Part shown: positions 24,571-37,240 of the stretch, piece after piece
Layout: each line of letters begins with the position of its first letter
Position numbering within the stretch: the first letter of the stretch is position 1
From: Lates calcarifer
Lineage: Eukaryota > Chordata > Actinopteri > Centropomidae
Reading direction: 5' to 3'
NCBI RefSeq assembly: GCF_001640805.2
Contig: NC_066848.1
Location: 24,453,512 to 24,517,511, forward strand
Length of the DNA: 64,000 bases
Made by a program: the position numbers and the translations under genes
The notes under the pieces: generated by a model
What the model saw: only the letters and a program-made list of their open reading frames with translations
Database searches by the model: none
What the model was told of the DNA's origin: nothing

Positions 24571-26095
24571 ATCATGTTGTGTTGAAAAGTGGTGGAGACA
24601 TAAGGGCTTAGATGAAAAAAATCAGCATGAGGTCAGAGCAGATAATTACAACAGGAAAAAAATTGCAAGATTGCATAACGATGCATCAAAAGGGCATAGC
24701 CTAGCCTACAGAGTTGACAATGTGAAAATACTCAGTATAAAAAAATACACCAACATTGAACACAAAAGTAGCACTCATTCATATGCATCACACCCCCAGC
24801 TGCCACACCATGTCAAACGAACACTGCCAATATCATATCTGCTGCAGAAAGCACCAGTGCATGTCAGTCATAGCAATTTCCAATATCGTTGCCCTAAAAT
24901 ATGATGAAATAAAACCAACTGATAGAATACGATCAACAACACTAGCTTAGCTAAAGAAAATAAATCGACCTTGCTTTAGACATTAAGTTAAACTGCCTTG
25001 TTTTCCATGCTGCATGCTTTTATTTTTAACATTAGAGAAACACACTTCACAGAGTTCATGAGTCAGGTGTACTGTACACATCCCTCTATAATGCTATAAC
25101 CTGAGCTTATGCAGACCCTATTACACTAACCACTATAAATGCCTATACTGAACCTTTCTTAAAGTGTTCAAATTTTTTAGTTAACATTTCCTGGTGCAAG
25201 CTGTTTTTGAGAAAGACAACAACCTAAACTGACTGAGAGCCTATGAGGAGCTCAACATGAAAAGTAGTTTTTGTGCATAAAACTGCATGAATTGCTAAAG
25301 TAATGAGTGAAAAATGTTCATTATCCCAAGAGGAAAGCCCACATGTTAGCTCAGAGTGTATATTTAGCTATTAGCTCCCTCTGAGAGCCTCAGATTTTAT
25401 GCAGGCTGCAGATGATTTTACAACTCCAGCAGTAAATGCATGTTTTAGGTAGAACAGACTTGAGAATAACTGTGTATTTAAGGCTGTTTAATTAGTATTA
25501 CTAACTTTTGTCAGGCATTGTGTTTGACGTGTTTAGAGTTTCAGTGTGCGACTCTGTGACAGCTGACAGCAGCAAACTGATGTCTTTGAATGGAAAATGT
25601 ATCACATGCTTATAACATTCCAGAGAATCAGTCCAGTATTGAAGCATTTTGTTAGGAGTGAAACTGCCTGTTTACACTGCCATGACAAGTGATTCCGTAC
25701 TCTTAACTTGAACAGCAGGCAAACAGCATGTCAATATTTATCTACTTTAAAATGCTAGGTTAAATTGGCTAAAATTTGGTTGTAAAGTGAAATGTTCTTT
25801 TGGATGTCATTGTTATTTAACTCTTGTTTCAACAGCATTTCAATAGCTATTTTTCACTGTGAAGCAGGCTGGGACTAATCACTAAAAAATCAATAAATAA
25901 CAGCCAAGAAACAACAATTTTATGTCAACTGCAGTCAAAATACTTAACACAAATGTAACTTTAAATTAGATGTCCAAAAGATTTACAGGTCACCAAATCA
26001 GAGCTTATTTTGTTGTAACTGGTGTCTCATTGGTGTCACAGCAGCACCAGCGTTATTATTACAGCATCAAAACGTCATACAAGAAATCACTCACA
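24571..26095. other. Gene-free unique sequence
   Basis: No features recognised. Two overlapping frames at 24671-24950 lack family resemblance. Confidence 0.5.
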
Positions 26096-26340
26096 AGAAG
26101 GTAGAGCAGGTCGCCCACTAATCGGAAAGGTCAGCGGTTCGATCCCCGGCTTCTCCAGAAGAATGCTTGGTTGCATCATTGCCCTGGTGTGTGAATGAAC
26201 ATGGATGTGTTAGAGCGCTTTGTGCATAGAGCAAGCGCTGTATGAATGTGCGTGTGAATGTGACGCGTAGCGTAAAGCACTTTGAGTGGTCGATACGACT
26301 AGAAAAGCACTCTATATATCCACTTGTCCAAGTCCAAGTC
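26096..26340 (+). mobile_element. tRNA-derived SINE (box B intact, 5' end truncated)
   Basis: GGTAGAGCAGG is the D-arm of a tRNA-like head, and GGTTCGATCCC (about 26136-26146) is a perfect pol III box B. The body continues with TGTGTTAGAGCGCTTTG, TGTATGAATG, and AAAGCACTTTGAGTGGTCG with GACTAGAAAAGCACTCTATA, the usual 3' end of this very common teleost SINE. The upstream half of box A is missing. Not a functional tRNA: no acceptor stem pairing was found. Confidence 0.85.
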
Positions 26341-28824
26341 CATTTTTATTGACCTCAGACAATGACCAATATGGAATGCATGCTATCTCAAATAGCAAAC
26401 ATGATTATGTATAATGTAGGTCTGATTTTCTTCGATGCATCTGTAGGGAAGACCCTGATATGACTCACAAAATATGACTCTACGACTCATTACACTTTTT
26501 CTTAGCTGTCGCACACATACAGAAAGTGGAAATGAAGGGCAGAGTAACACTGGGCAGCATGAGGCAGGGAAGTGCGACACCACTGACCACTCTGAAACTC
26601 TCAACTCCAGTGTGAGCTGAGTTCTATCTGCTAAGAGCTTCATGTCCATCATCAGAATGCTAAAGCAGAAACTACTGGTGTTACAGTGAATTAAAACTGC
26701 CTGACAACACTATCAGCAGCCCGGCAGGAGAAACACTTTTCACACATTTCATAACTGAGCTATGACCAAGATGTCAACTACATGTCTGCAATGATTCCAG
26801 TGTATACAGTTTGTGGCAGCAGCAATGTCATGAAGTGGCAATTACATGACTCCTGCAGAGGGCTTTAAATTTGAAACAATGATTACAAGGCATACGAGAA
26901 AGAGTATAGAGGAAAAGGTAGATTCAACTAGCTTAGATTAAGTTTGCCTTTGTACAATGTGTCACTGTGACAAATGCTGGACATCAGACAGATTGCAGGC
27001 TTCCTGTTACAGTAATTATTAAGCAACCAAATACAGGAACTGTTTATTTTTTGGTAGGAAATTTGCAGAGCAAATAAGGGAGTTGGATAATCAGCAAGGT
27101 GTCTTCAGGTGATACCTTGACACGATGAAATTGAGTCTGTTTTTCCCCCTCTACATTTGGCACTTGTCAAATTAGGTCAGAATCTTAACAACTCTAACGA
27201 GCTGATTTTCAGTTAAGTAGGAGTACCGACAATTTTTCCACCATAATGTGATATGTGCCTGCTGAAGGGAAAAAAAACATTCAAACTGTCAAGATATCGC
27301 TTTTAACATGTTTGAAAATTACAGGACATGAACTTCCTGCTTCAGCCCTTTCTCTCATTTTCCTCCTTCATGGACCATTCAGCTGCCACCCGATCTGCAG
27401 TCATCTGGAGTGTAATTGTGCAATCTGATTGTGATTTCTTTGCCGTGTTCCTCTGCGTTCAGGTCAGCTGGGCTTTTAGAAATCCCTGGATTAAAGTCTT
27501 GTTTCACAAAAATGCTTGATATTTCAGTTGATTTGGTGCACACAGGATAAGTCCGGGTGGAAGAATGGACGGGAGGATACAAAACATTAATTGGGGCGTT
27601 ACTTCCATCAGCATATATTGGGACTGTAAATACTGGTATGCTGCATATCTAATATCCCTGACTTTTTTGTCCAGTTGCCACCTGATTCATGGTCCCCCGA
27701 CAGCAGAGTAGGAGTATAGCGCGAACTGTTATTATGTGGAGCCTGAGGTGCATTAACAGCAGCAGCAGGCGTTGGTTCTCACATCTGATCACACTAAATC
27801 AGACAAATATGGACGTGAGGAGAAGGGAGAGGGTGGGGGGTTGTCTGGAGGGAACTGGCAGGGATGAGCTGACTGCTATTGTTTGAGTGTGACATGTATG
27901 CTAGTTTCAGGGACTAAACAACACACTTGCAAGAAATATGCACACACATCATACAGGTCCTTTGTCTTTGCTAGACATGAACAGGAAGTTTGTGTCACTT
28001 GCTGGAGCCATCAGCTTCATATATTGCAGTCAACACCACGTCTCAATTACTTCCAGCAGATAAATATATAAATAAAGGGAGAGCAGACATAATCAGAAAT
28101 CAGTATGTGAGCCTCTGCTGTCCCTGAAGACCCAAGCTTTCAGACCTTCTTTGTCATTTCTGTGGCTGGGAAGCCACTGGGCCTGTGGAGGTCACAGAGC
28201 TCCGGCCTCATCAGCAGGGCTAATTTGATTGTGGAGGAACAATGGTTGGCATAGCCGAGCTAGGCACTGGGCTGCTGATGAGGTGCATATTAATGGTTAC
28301 TGGAGAGAAGGCCAGCTTTACCCTGCAGAGGAAGGGCATAGTGAGGGTAGTGGGGGCTCAGCACCTAACATACTCCAGCCAACACTGCTGCTGTTGGCAT
28401 AAATATGAATCAGTTGATTTCTGCTTTGGTTACTTGTGATACTGTGATTAATCAATGTTGAGCAAGTTGTAATCAATTACTTGATCACTCAGTGCTATTT
28501 GAAAAACTTAAGATACTACTGATTACTCAACACTACACTTACCATTACTCAGCACTCCAGCTTAGAAAAGTCAACAAGAAGCTAAAATCACACACACTTA
28601 TTGTGGCCCATCAAGTTGTATCGCTAATGTGTTATCGCCTATTTACACATCCAACAAACACAGTGGAGTCATGTTTCTGGTAACCTGATCAATGTCATTC
28701 CAATATTCAGTCTCCTTCTTTGTAGCTCTGTTTTTGTCTCCACCAACTCCTGAGAAAAAACATTTGCCTCTTTAAATGCTAAAGACTCAAATGTGTTTTA
28801 CCGGCTAGATGCAGGCAGGTTGTT
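26341..28824. other. Gene-free; two less AT-biased blocks may be conserved noncoding
   Basis: No gene or element. About 27390-27560 and 28090-28370 are balanced in composition, contain words such as GCTAATTTGATTG and GCATATTAATGG, and have no repeat match. They are possible conserved noncoding elements by texture only. Confidence 0.35.
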
Positions 28825-29336
28825 ATGGTTTATTTATGGGACCCAGAAGACAGGGAAAAGGTTATTGTTCTTTTAATGAATCATAAGAAGAGGGGTGACA
28901 AAGGCAGGGAAGCTGGCAGGCAGGCTGGAGAGGGGGAAGTGGCAAAGACTCTGGCTCAGGAGACACGTTGGAGCCCAGAGGACAAGAGTCGGCGAGCAGG
29001 CAGGCCGCAGAGAGGCAGCAGCTCAGGCACAGGGGACCCACCAGAGACAGGACACAAGGGTGAGCAGCACCGACACAGGAACAGGCGAGATGTCAGCTGG
29101 GGCAACTGACTTAGAAGCAGAAGAGACATCAACCAGATCCCCCCGACACTGGAACAGGAAAGACACTGGTTGGGGTGGTCGACTCAGGTACAGGTGAGAT
29201 ATCAACCGAACCCTCCAAAGCTGGAACAGGTGAGCTGTTGACCAGGCCAGTCGACACAGAAGTGACACAGGTATCAAACACGGGCTTTATAGGATCTTTT
29301 ATAGGAGCTACCTGCTGCTTCCAGAGACAAGGTTGA
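28825..29336 (+). pseudogene. Decayed coding sequence with seven 12-codon tandem repeats
   Basis: From 29035 to 29288 the plus strand divides into 36-bp units, each starting at or near GAC: 29035-29070, 29072-29107, 29108-29143, 29145-29180, 29181-29216, 29217-29252, 29253-29288. Single extra bases at 29071 and 29144 shift the frame. Translated units include DTGTGEMSAGAT, DLEAEETSTRSP, DTGTGKTLVGVV, DSGTGEISTEPS, KAGTGELLTRPV and DTEVTQVSNTGF, giving a consensus around D-x-G-T-G-E-x-S. A frame open from 28825 leads into the first unit, and a stop follows near 29336. The unit length divisible by three and conserved GTGE core indicate an ancestral coding repeat. The parent protein is not recognised: a retroelement protein or a low-complexity host exon are both possible. 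Confidence 0.55.
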
Positions 29337-31999
29337 AAGTGGTGAGACTAAACCAGACAGTAAGTTTCAAATCATAAAACCATAAAAATGAACTGAAAGA
29401 AAAACACTCTAGAGAACTAAAATGAACTGAAGTCGAGTTTGTCAGTTTGTCACAGTGAGCATCTCCTTTCACATAACACATTATCATTCAAGCCATGTGT
29501 TGTGTACATGTATTAATGAGCGCAGCTTTAAAATTCAGCCATTTAAAGTTTGGAGGTAATATTGACCACAAACAGCTATGTTATCCCACTGATTACACTG
29601 CATCCCTGCGTACCAGTGTAGCCACAGGGTTCAGTGTTTGAACCACAAAAACAAAAGCAAAAACAAAGTTGGTAAAGTGGGCGCAGCTGTGATCGCTGTC
29701 CACTACAGCTCTGGACTAATAATGAACACAGCCTAGCACAGTATCTTCTACTGAGAAGTGAGCATACTAATGGCTAGTGTAGCTTAGCAAACCCCTTAGT
29801 CCCACAGTGACGCATACTAATGTTGCTGAAGCCAAATGCAGCCCTGCTGCACTAAAGAGCATACTAATTACCACGGCTGCCCTTCTCTGTGACCTTGGCA
29901 GGTCACTTAGCAGCGTGATCAGTCCCTGACTCCTAATAAAGACACTTTAACAGGGTGAGCCACAAGGGCAGTGTATTTTCTCCCCCTCTCTCCCTCACTC
30001 ACTTTCTGTTCATTTTCATGGTGTGTTTCATGTGTCCACAGGCGTACTGAGCAGTTATCTTAAAGGTTGTATGCACATAAATAGAGAATAAAAAGTATTT
30101 ACTTCTTCTCCTTGCTATACCACAGTATAAAAATGCTACAAATAAGTAGTGGTCTTATGTTCAAAATCTTACTTACTTACTTTTTCAGTGCAGACAAAAT
30201 ATCAGCCAAATGTTTTCTTAAGTACTACAGTAAAGTAGACTATTCTAGTGCTGTATAGTTATTATTACTGAGATACCTATGTGTAAATTGCATTTTCATG
30301 AAGTTTAGCAAAAGTTCTTTCAGGAAGCTTTTTTCTCTGCGTTTGCCATCTGAGCCACGAACACAGTTTTCCCGCTATCTCTAAGCCCCACCAGCTCATT
30401 TCATTTTTGATCCAATCACAACCTGACACACAAACCTTGAGCCAGTCACTTGTAAGCTTTGTGCTCTCTCTCTTTCTCTCTGCTGTCATTCAGCTGTCAT
30501 TTCAGGACTGTGAAGTTACGGGACCCACCTCCAACCCTTCACCCCCTCAACTGTGGATGCCTGACCATCTCCTGTCTACCCTCTAACCAGACGTTTCCCT
30601 CTCACGAAGACGTTCTAACCCCGGGTTCCATTCCTCATCACCACCACCACCACCAGTGTCTGGGCTTTGGGGGAAGTTTCCTGCTTATTGGAAGCACCAG
30701 ATAGAGTTGACTACTTCCTGCCAGGGTCTAAGCACCAAAGTCTATTCTTCCTGTGCACAAAAAAAGTCTTTCATTTTTGTGGTTCTTTTAATGTTCTCTG
30801 ACTGAAATGTAGTTGGTGAAGAAAATTTAAGTGTACCTACTCCCTGTACTGTTGGGTATTTTTTTATTTTATTTTGAAATTTATCATATGCTTTGTGTAT
30901 AAAATCTTAATCTGAAAAGTCACTGGTAACTATAGCTGTTATATGCATGCAGCAGGGAGGACATTTTCCTTAGAAATGTAGGGAAGTAGTATCAAGTAGC
31001 ATGCAATGGAAATAACCAGGTTAAGTACCTGAAAAATGTACATAAGTACAGTACTTGTAACTGTTCTTAAATACTCTCCACCACTGGTGGATGAGAAGAG
31101 GGACTAGAGAACTGTCTGTAATGATGTAATAGGATACTTATTGACTGCACTGTATTTCTGTGAAATATTAAAGGGTATTACATAACATACAGTAAACTCC
31201 AGTGGCCAATGTTTATTTATCAATTTCAGTTTTATAACTTTCACTAATTGTCTTTAATGACAATTAGGTTGCTTTGCAGGGATTACTTTTCCATTTTGAT
31301 GTTGAAATATTATTTTAAACTCTATCTAATGTATGTATATGATTCCTGGTTGGCTGCATGGACATTCTGTTTTCCCACAGTACTGTACATGTGTCATCAA
31401 TAGATGATGATACCATCCTGTCAAACATTTCTTGTCGTTCTCATGCCTAACACTGCACTCCAGCACAGGGCTTTGGCTGTGGGCTGAAAAAGAAACACAA
31501 AACTTTTCATATGCCTTTTTACTCCTCATTTTTATGCTGCTGAGTCTCCGTCTTCCTGCCTTTTTTCCCTGCTGATTCTTCCTCCATTTACCTGAAAATT
31601 CTTCCTGTGACAATTTTACAGAAGACAATTTTACACAAGAAAACACTGTGTAGGGATGGTTATGACTGGGATTAAGTTTGTTTGTTTGTTTGAGTGCGAC
31701 TTAGGCTCTGCTTTGTGTGTACCATGGGAAATATGATCCATAGCTACAGAGAAAAGTAGATGAGGCGCTGAACAAATATTCATATAAATGAACACACACA
31801 AACACACGTAGACACAGACACCCACTTTACAAAACCTGGCAACCTGAGTGCAGTCAAACAAATCCAGATAAAAAGACATTTTGTTTGGTGATAAATAGCC
31901 AAATGAATGATGGAGGCCTTGAAGAAACAACCCCTAGTAAACAACCAGTGAAGCCCCACTGCCCCTGACCCTGTTGAAGTGAGTGGAGTGGGCCAAAAG
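29337..31999. other. Gene-free; possible regulatory block at 29750-29960
   Basis: Contains three copies of GCATACTAAT at 29762, 29812 and 29859. A short (CAC)n run lies at about 30638-30654. The remainder is AT-rich with no recognised element. Frames at 30277-30704 and 31326-31930 look like chance. Confidence 0.4.
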
Positions 32000-32530
32000 G
32001 AGCATCCTGTTGCCCAGTTGTCCGGGCCCCATTAGCCTAGAAGAACCATCAGTGGGTGATTAGCAGCCGCCCCTATCAATCCTCATCCAGTGCAACATCC
32101 AAGCCCCCACCTCCTCCTTACCCACATTCCTCGCCAGCTCCCTTAGCCTGAGCCAGGCTCTCCTGACTGGGCTGCATGCTTGGCCAGAGCCCTCGTGTCT
32201 CTGGAGCCTCTGCCGCTCTCCACTTTAGCCTCAGCTGCTAGAGATGTTGTCCCTAATTAACAAGGGATTAAGCCATCATCTCGGCTTGTAATACAGCCTG
32301 GATGGGAATTCCAATAAGGAAGATGCAGGGGGAAAAAGAGCAAGGGGAGGGGTTGGAGGGTGAGGGGGATTAGACTGGGTAGAAAGAGAGAAAGACAGAG
32401 AAACTAGTGGCGTTTAGCAGCTCAGTAAATTACTCTTGACCCGTAGGAGTGAGGGGAGTCTATCGGCACAGCAAGCCGGCTGCCAATTACAACAGCTCAG
32501 GCCTGCCAAAAGTTTTATTGAGTGGAGGGC
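32000..32530. promoter_or_regulatory. Possible conserved noncoding element with homeodomain-like sites
   Basis: A roughly 500-bp block richer in GC than its flanks, with no coding frame and no repeat match. It includes CCCTAATTAACAAGGGATTAA (about 32251-32271), combining a TAATTA core with GGATTAA (the Otx/Pitx-type core). It also has GGGGGATTAGACTGG near 32365 and TGCCAATTACAAC near 32480. A purine-rich run lies at about 32333-32400. Enhancer function is inferred only. Confidence 0.3.
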
Positions 32531-35505
32531 GGGGGCAAGTTGGAAGGTGATTGGTGTGCATATGTGTGTGTGAGCATCTGTGCATGTGTGTGTGCGTGTG
32601 TCTGTAGATGGGGGGGCTCATTTCTAATGGCATTTCACCATATTACTTTCTGTCAGGATTGGAAGTGTTTGCATTTGGAGGAATATTGACATAATTATGA
32701 TGAAAATTTGGTGGAGGTTGAAAATGAAAATAGAACTTTCCACTGCAGTTCCCCACAAGCCTATGTGTTCATTACATTGTTGGAAATATATTATTCTGCT
32801 TTGTTATCTCAGTTTGCTGACACATTTGTATTTTTTTTATTATTACTATTATTAGTTATTAGTATTACCATAGTGTCATAATGAAAACTCTTCTTTTCAC
32901 TTGCTTGATCTTGATCTATACAACACACATATACTGCATCAGGTTCTTCAATACCAACCAACATAATGTTATGATATAACACAGAATTTGTCGCTACAAC
33001 TTCAGTATGGATTATACAGAAGATTTTACCTTGTCATTTCTTTGTTTGTTTGTTTTTGTTATTTCCTACTCACAATTTTCCCAGGCTGAAAAAAAATGAA
33101 TTACTGTGTGTGTCCTTCCTTAAAAGCATTGTAACTGATTTCTGATATTTTGGCCTTTTGCCTGTTTTACATATGAACACTTTCTTATTGTTGTTTGCAG
33201 TGTATACTCATTCAAAGCAATAAGCTTAACAAGCTGCAATAAGTGCTTTGCAAATATTTATTTTTATGCAAGTTTCGCCTCTCAGGCAGCATAAAGACTG
33301 CCCCACTTTACTGGTGAAGGTTGTTGGGGTTGTACGCAGCCTGAAAGGAATACCTGCAGAAACTGCTCGAGGCTAAATAAAAGATACTGCCAACTTTGTC
33401 TTAATGTTGTCTTTGGGTTAATGTTTATATTGATGAACGGCAGTGCTCTCTGTGGGAAAGATGCAAATATATATATTTTAGGTACATATTCAGTAATAAT
33501 ATATAAATAGATTAGTACTATATTTAAAAGTTATGTTATCTATAAAGGAAACTAAAACTTATTTAGAATTAACGCATTGACAATATAAAGGTTAACATAG
33601 ACTTATATCACAATATCCCATTTTAGATAAATGTATTATTTGCTAGGTTGATTTAATGTCTACAAATGCAGAATATAAATAGCATATGTATAACCTGTTT
33701 AACAGGTTTCCATAACATTATATTACCATTATTACTAAAAGGACAATAACACATTTTATCATAATGTATTATTTGTTAGATTGATATAGTAAACATATAA
33801 CTGTGTTGAAATCCTACTAATTTTGGTGCTGTATCTAAAAGATTGTCTAAAGTTGAAGTAATACAGTGAATGACTGTTGCAAATGATGCTTTATAAAATG
33901 TAATATTGATATTATTGTTGCTTTACACCACATATTGTGAAAGTTTTGTATTTTAAATTGAATGATTAGAATCGTGAATGAGCACAAACACATGATACTG
34001 TCTGCTTCCCACAAATGTTAGTGTCAGTTCTGGGTCATATCCGAGTCGAATCCTCACAGGAAGCTGTCTGATAACCTCATTCAGGTTCACATGAGGTTAA
34101 AAGGCCATTAGCATCCAAATCAATCCCACCATTTAGAGTTAAGATGTGTAAAGACTGTAAATTTGAGGTGATGTGATCTGTGGTCTGTTCTCCAGCTCTC
34201 TTTACGTTAGCTCTGCCCTCAGAGTTGGGGGGAGAAGGGGGGGTCCAGCCTGCCACTGTCTCTGCTGCTGATGTAAAATGATGCAACCTTCATTCAAAAC
34301 AAAGCAACCAAAAACAAAAAAAAAGTGTGTAGGATCACTGTCCACTTTGAATAGCAATACACAAGAAGTATTTGGTGGCAAGTTGCACAGGGGTTTCATA
34401 AACCAGACCTAATAATTGATGACACTGTTGGATAATGATCAAGTGTCTGTTTGCAATAGGGATGTGCAGAGAGCTCAGTACTTTTATTTGCATCTGTGTT
34501 TGTTGAGGCAGCAAAAAAAAGTATTTGTATTTGAATAAAAGTGGAAATATGTGTAACTTGAGGTTCTGGTTTTCATAAACCCAGCAATAAACATGTATAA
34601 CCATAAAGACTGTAAGGGGATAGGACATGGTTGTGTTGTTAATTTGGCACTTGAGGGGGTTGATTGGATACTGTGGTAGGATGCTTGAAATGCAAGTGTG
34701 CATTGTAGATGTTTACAGATGTTTTACATCTTTGCCTCTGCGGACTTTATATTTGCACACCTTACAGATCACCTTGGCTGGATCTGTACAGACTGTGAAA
34801 TGCTACTGAGGTTGGGGAACAGCAAATGAGTGGTCAAAAATAGACAGACTTTAACTGTAGATCTTGCTGTATGCAAAAAGTAGAGTTGTCCAACAGGCTA
34901 TGCAGATATCTCAGTCCTTGTCAAGAGTAGATGCACTTCAAAACAATCACAAAAAAGGCAGATCCACTAGCCTTATCTCTTCCTGGTCAAGCTCCCCTGC
35001 ATCTGCGTCCTCGAGTGGCACAGTTACTTTGCTAGAATAGCTATAAAGCACTATAAGCACTTTATTTCTCCAGTGTAATATCTGCAACTGTGTGACACAC
35101 AGGCTGACTGAGCAGTGAGCACAGTGAGTGGGTGAACTAGCTAGTAACTATGTTGCCAGAGCTAATGTGGGCTAATATATCCTCCTCCCTCCATGTCATA
35201 TATTGCAGGTCCAAAAAAAAAAAAAAAAAGTAATGTTATAATCAACTTCCTCAGCAAACCAGTTGAGGTAAAATAAATAAATAAAAATAGTGGTATAGCA
35301 GTGTACTATATTTTGCTTTTATCTCAATTAGGCTTTGCTTTTCCTTTTCTGTCTGCTTTCTCCCCTCCATTGTCTTCCTGTCACGTCAGCACAAATAGGC
35401 GAAGCACAAATAGCTACTATGCTCAACATTTGGTATGTGACGTTTTTTTTTCTTCATGACAACAAATCATTTAAAGATTTTTTGTATGAAATAAATATTC
35501 AACAA

Positions 35506-35537
<32 letters not shown>

Positions 35538-36204
35538 CCCACCTATTCATGCTTTGCTAAATGCTGTAATCTGATTTGGCCCCACCCCACGTCTGCAAGC
35601 AAGAGAGATTGACAGCGAGACTGAGAAAGAAGTACTGACAGTGAGAAAAGGAAAGTAGCAGTTTAATGACAATTGCTATGATTTTGCCAATAACTTCCAA
35701 ACCATCGTAGATGATTTCGCAACTTTTTTGAGTGGGGACTCCACCTCTGATCATGTCATTTTCAATTAATTTTCCATTTTGCATTAAGTCCAAAAGCCAC
35801 AAAAGTTTTCATAGGTTTCAAATTTGACTTAATTTGTGGACACAGTGACAATAAATGTTTTGACATAATATGTCCTGTACAAACTGTTTAAACTTGAACA
35901 TTTCTTAGCAATATTTTTATCTGTATTTTTTTTCTCATTGCATACATATTCTTGGCCTCTGTTGTATTTAATTTTCAGGTTGAGAAAACAAAAGACACTC
36001 GGGTCACCAACAAGCTGATGGTCTAGGGGTAACGACATCAATCCCCCACTTAACTTTTTCCACTTGTAGCACTGCAGCTCCCTACTGAAAATTTTAGGCA
36101 CACTAACACAAAATTTAGGAACACCACTTAGGTCAACATGCAATGCAACATATTCATATCCAGGAATAATAATAACCACAAAATATTACACTTTAAAAAA
36201 TGTT
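32531..36204. other. Gene-free AT-rich DNA; poly(A), (AAT)n and a local direct repeat
   Basis: About 33400-33960 is strongly AT-rich and has a diverged direct repeat (33621-33655 and 33752-33786). A run of 17 A lies near 35213-35229 and (AAT)n at 35506-35535. About 34450-34570 (CAGTACTTTTATTTGCATCT and onwards) resembles a common fish interspersed element but could not be classified. No gene supported. Confidence 0.45.
35506..35535. repeat. (AAT)n microsatellite
   Basis: About ten AAT triplets followed by AAATAAAT. It produces the poly-Asn end of a chance frame at 35335-35535. Confidence 0.95.
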
Positions 36205-36282
36205 TATATTGAAGGGATTTGAACTGTGATTTTCTTATCCTCCCAAAGTCAGGGCACAGCCACTAACCAGCTGGGCTGGTTT
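36205..36282 (-). mobile_element. tRNA-like SINE head fragment
   Basis: Minus strand contains CAGCTGGTTAGTGGCTGTGC (D-arm-like), CCCTGACTTTGGG (an anticodon-arm-like hairpin) and AGTTCAAATCCC, a near-perfect box B, in tRNA order and spacing. No acceptor stem or recognisable SINE tail, so a diverged tRNA-derived SINE rather than a tRNA gene. Confidence 0.5.
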
Positions 36283-37240
36283 GTCTCAGTCAAGTCTCAA
36301 TGGTTCGATAAAATACTTATTGACCTTTTACTTTTTATTACACTTGAAGTGTCAAGTGTAGGTGTTGTTATCTTAACTTCAGCTGGTTCATGGTGTCCAC
36401 CGCAGCCTCTCTTCTTCATGCCCTAAATAGGCTAAATCAATGCATGTCAAACACTGGAATCTCCAGAATATAACTTCTCCTTAAACCACCGTCATATTTG
36501 GTGTCCACTGTAAAAAGCGTGCATACTTCTCAGATAATTTGGAGCCATGGTCATTTGTTTATTCCAGCTTGCTAATTTTACTCCATCATCCACTAGTGAA
36601 GAGAACAGCAACAGAGTAGTTTTGAACACTTTACACTTAAGTACAAGCCACAGCTTGTTGTGTTTATATACTGTGAATTTAGAATTCATACAGATGATTA
36701 CAGATCTTGTATTCTCCCCAATGCTCAAACAGCAGTTTGATTTTTTTTTTTTAATGACACAGACATGACATTATCAATTGTCTCATTTCACTCATAAAAA
36801 AGCAAAGAGCATACTTTCCAAATGTTGAAGAACTATCCCTTTTTAGGTTTAAGATTTGGCTAAGCATTTAAAAGGTAAGTGCTCACTTTTCACCTATTCC
36901 GTTTTTAATATTCAAACAAAACTACTATCTTTCCCTAATCTTTACTAAGTGCTTTAGCCTAAACAACATGTGGGACACAGGGTGCAACTTCAGTCTTATA
37001 TTATCATCATCCTTAGCTTTGTGCAACAGCCTTTCACACCAAAAGTCATGTTCCTCAAAAAGTTCGTGGAAAAAGGACGGTTTAAATTTTGAAGTTTATT
37101 TTTGCGTTGCAACATGCATTTAAATATCAAACTTTATAGGAGACTGGAGGATTGACAAAAGCATGAGCATTTATGAATGTGTTGCATCTGTGTGCATGGG
37201 CTTGTTTCACTATATCCATGAAGTCTGAAAACTGGGAGTC
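36283..37240. other. Gene-free unique sequence
   Basis: No features recognised beyond a T run near 36743. Overlapping frames at 36492-36768 on both strands are uninformative. Confidence 0.5.

Noticed and set aside
26096..26170. tRNA gene at the box B sequence
   Set aside because: No acceptor stem and a standard SINE body and tail follow; it is a SINE head.
28825..29109. 94-codon plus-strand frame as an intact gene
   Set aside because: The downstream 36-bp repeats show frame breaks at 29071 and 29144, so the sequence is decayed.
36205..36282. tRNA gene on the minus strand
   Set aside because: D-arm, anticodon-like arm and box B are in order, but no acceptor-stem pairing or complete cloverleaf is present.
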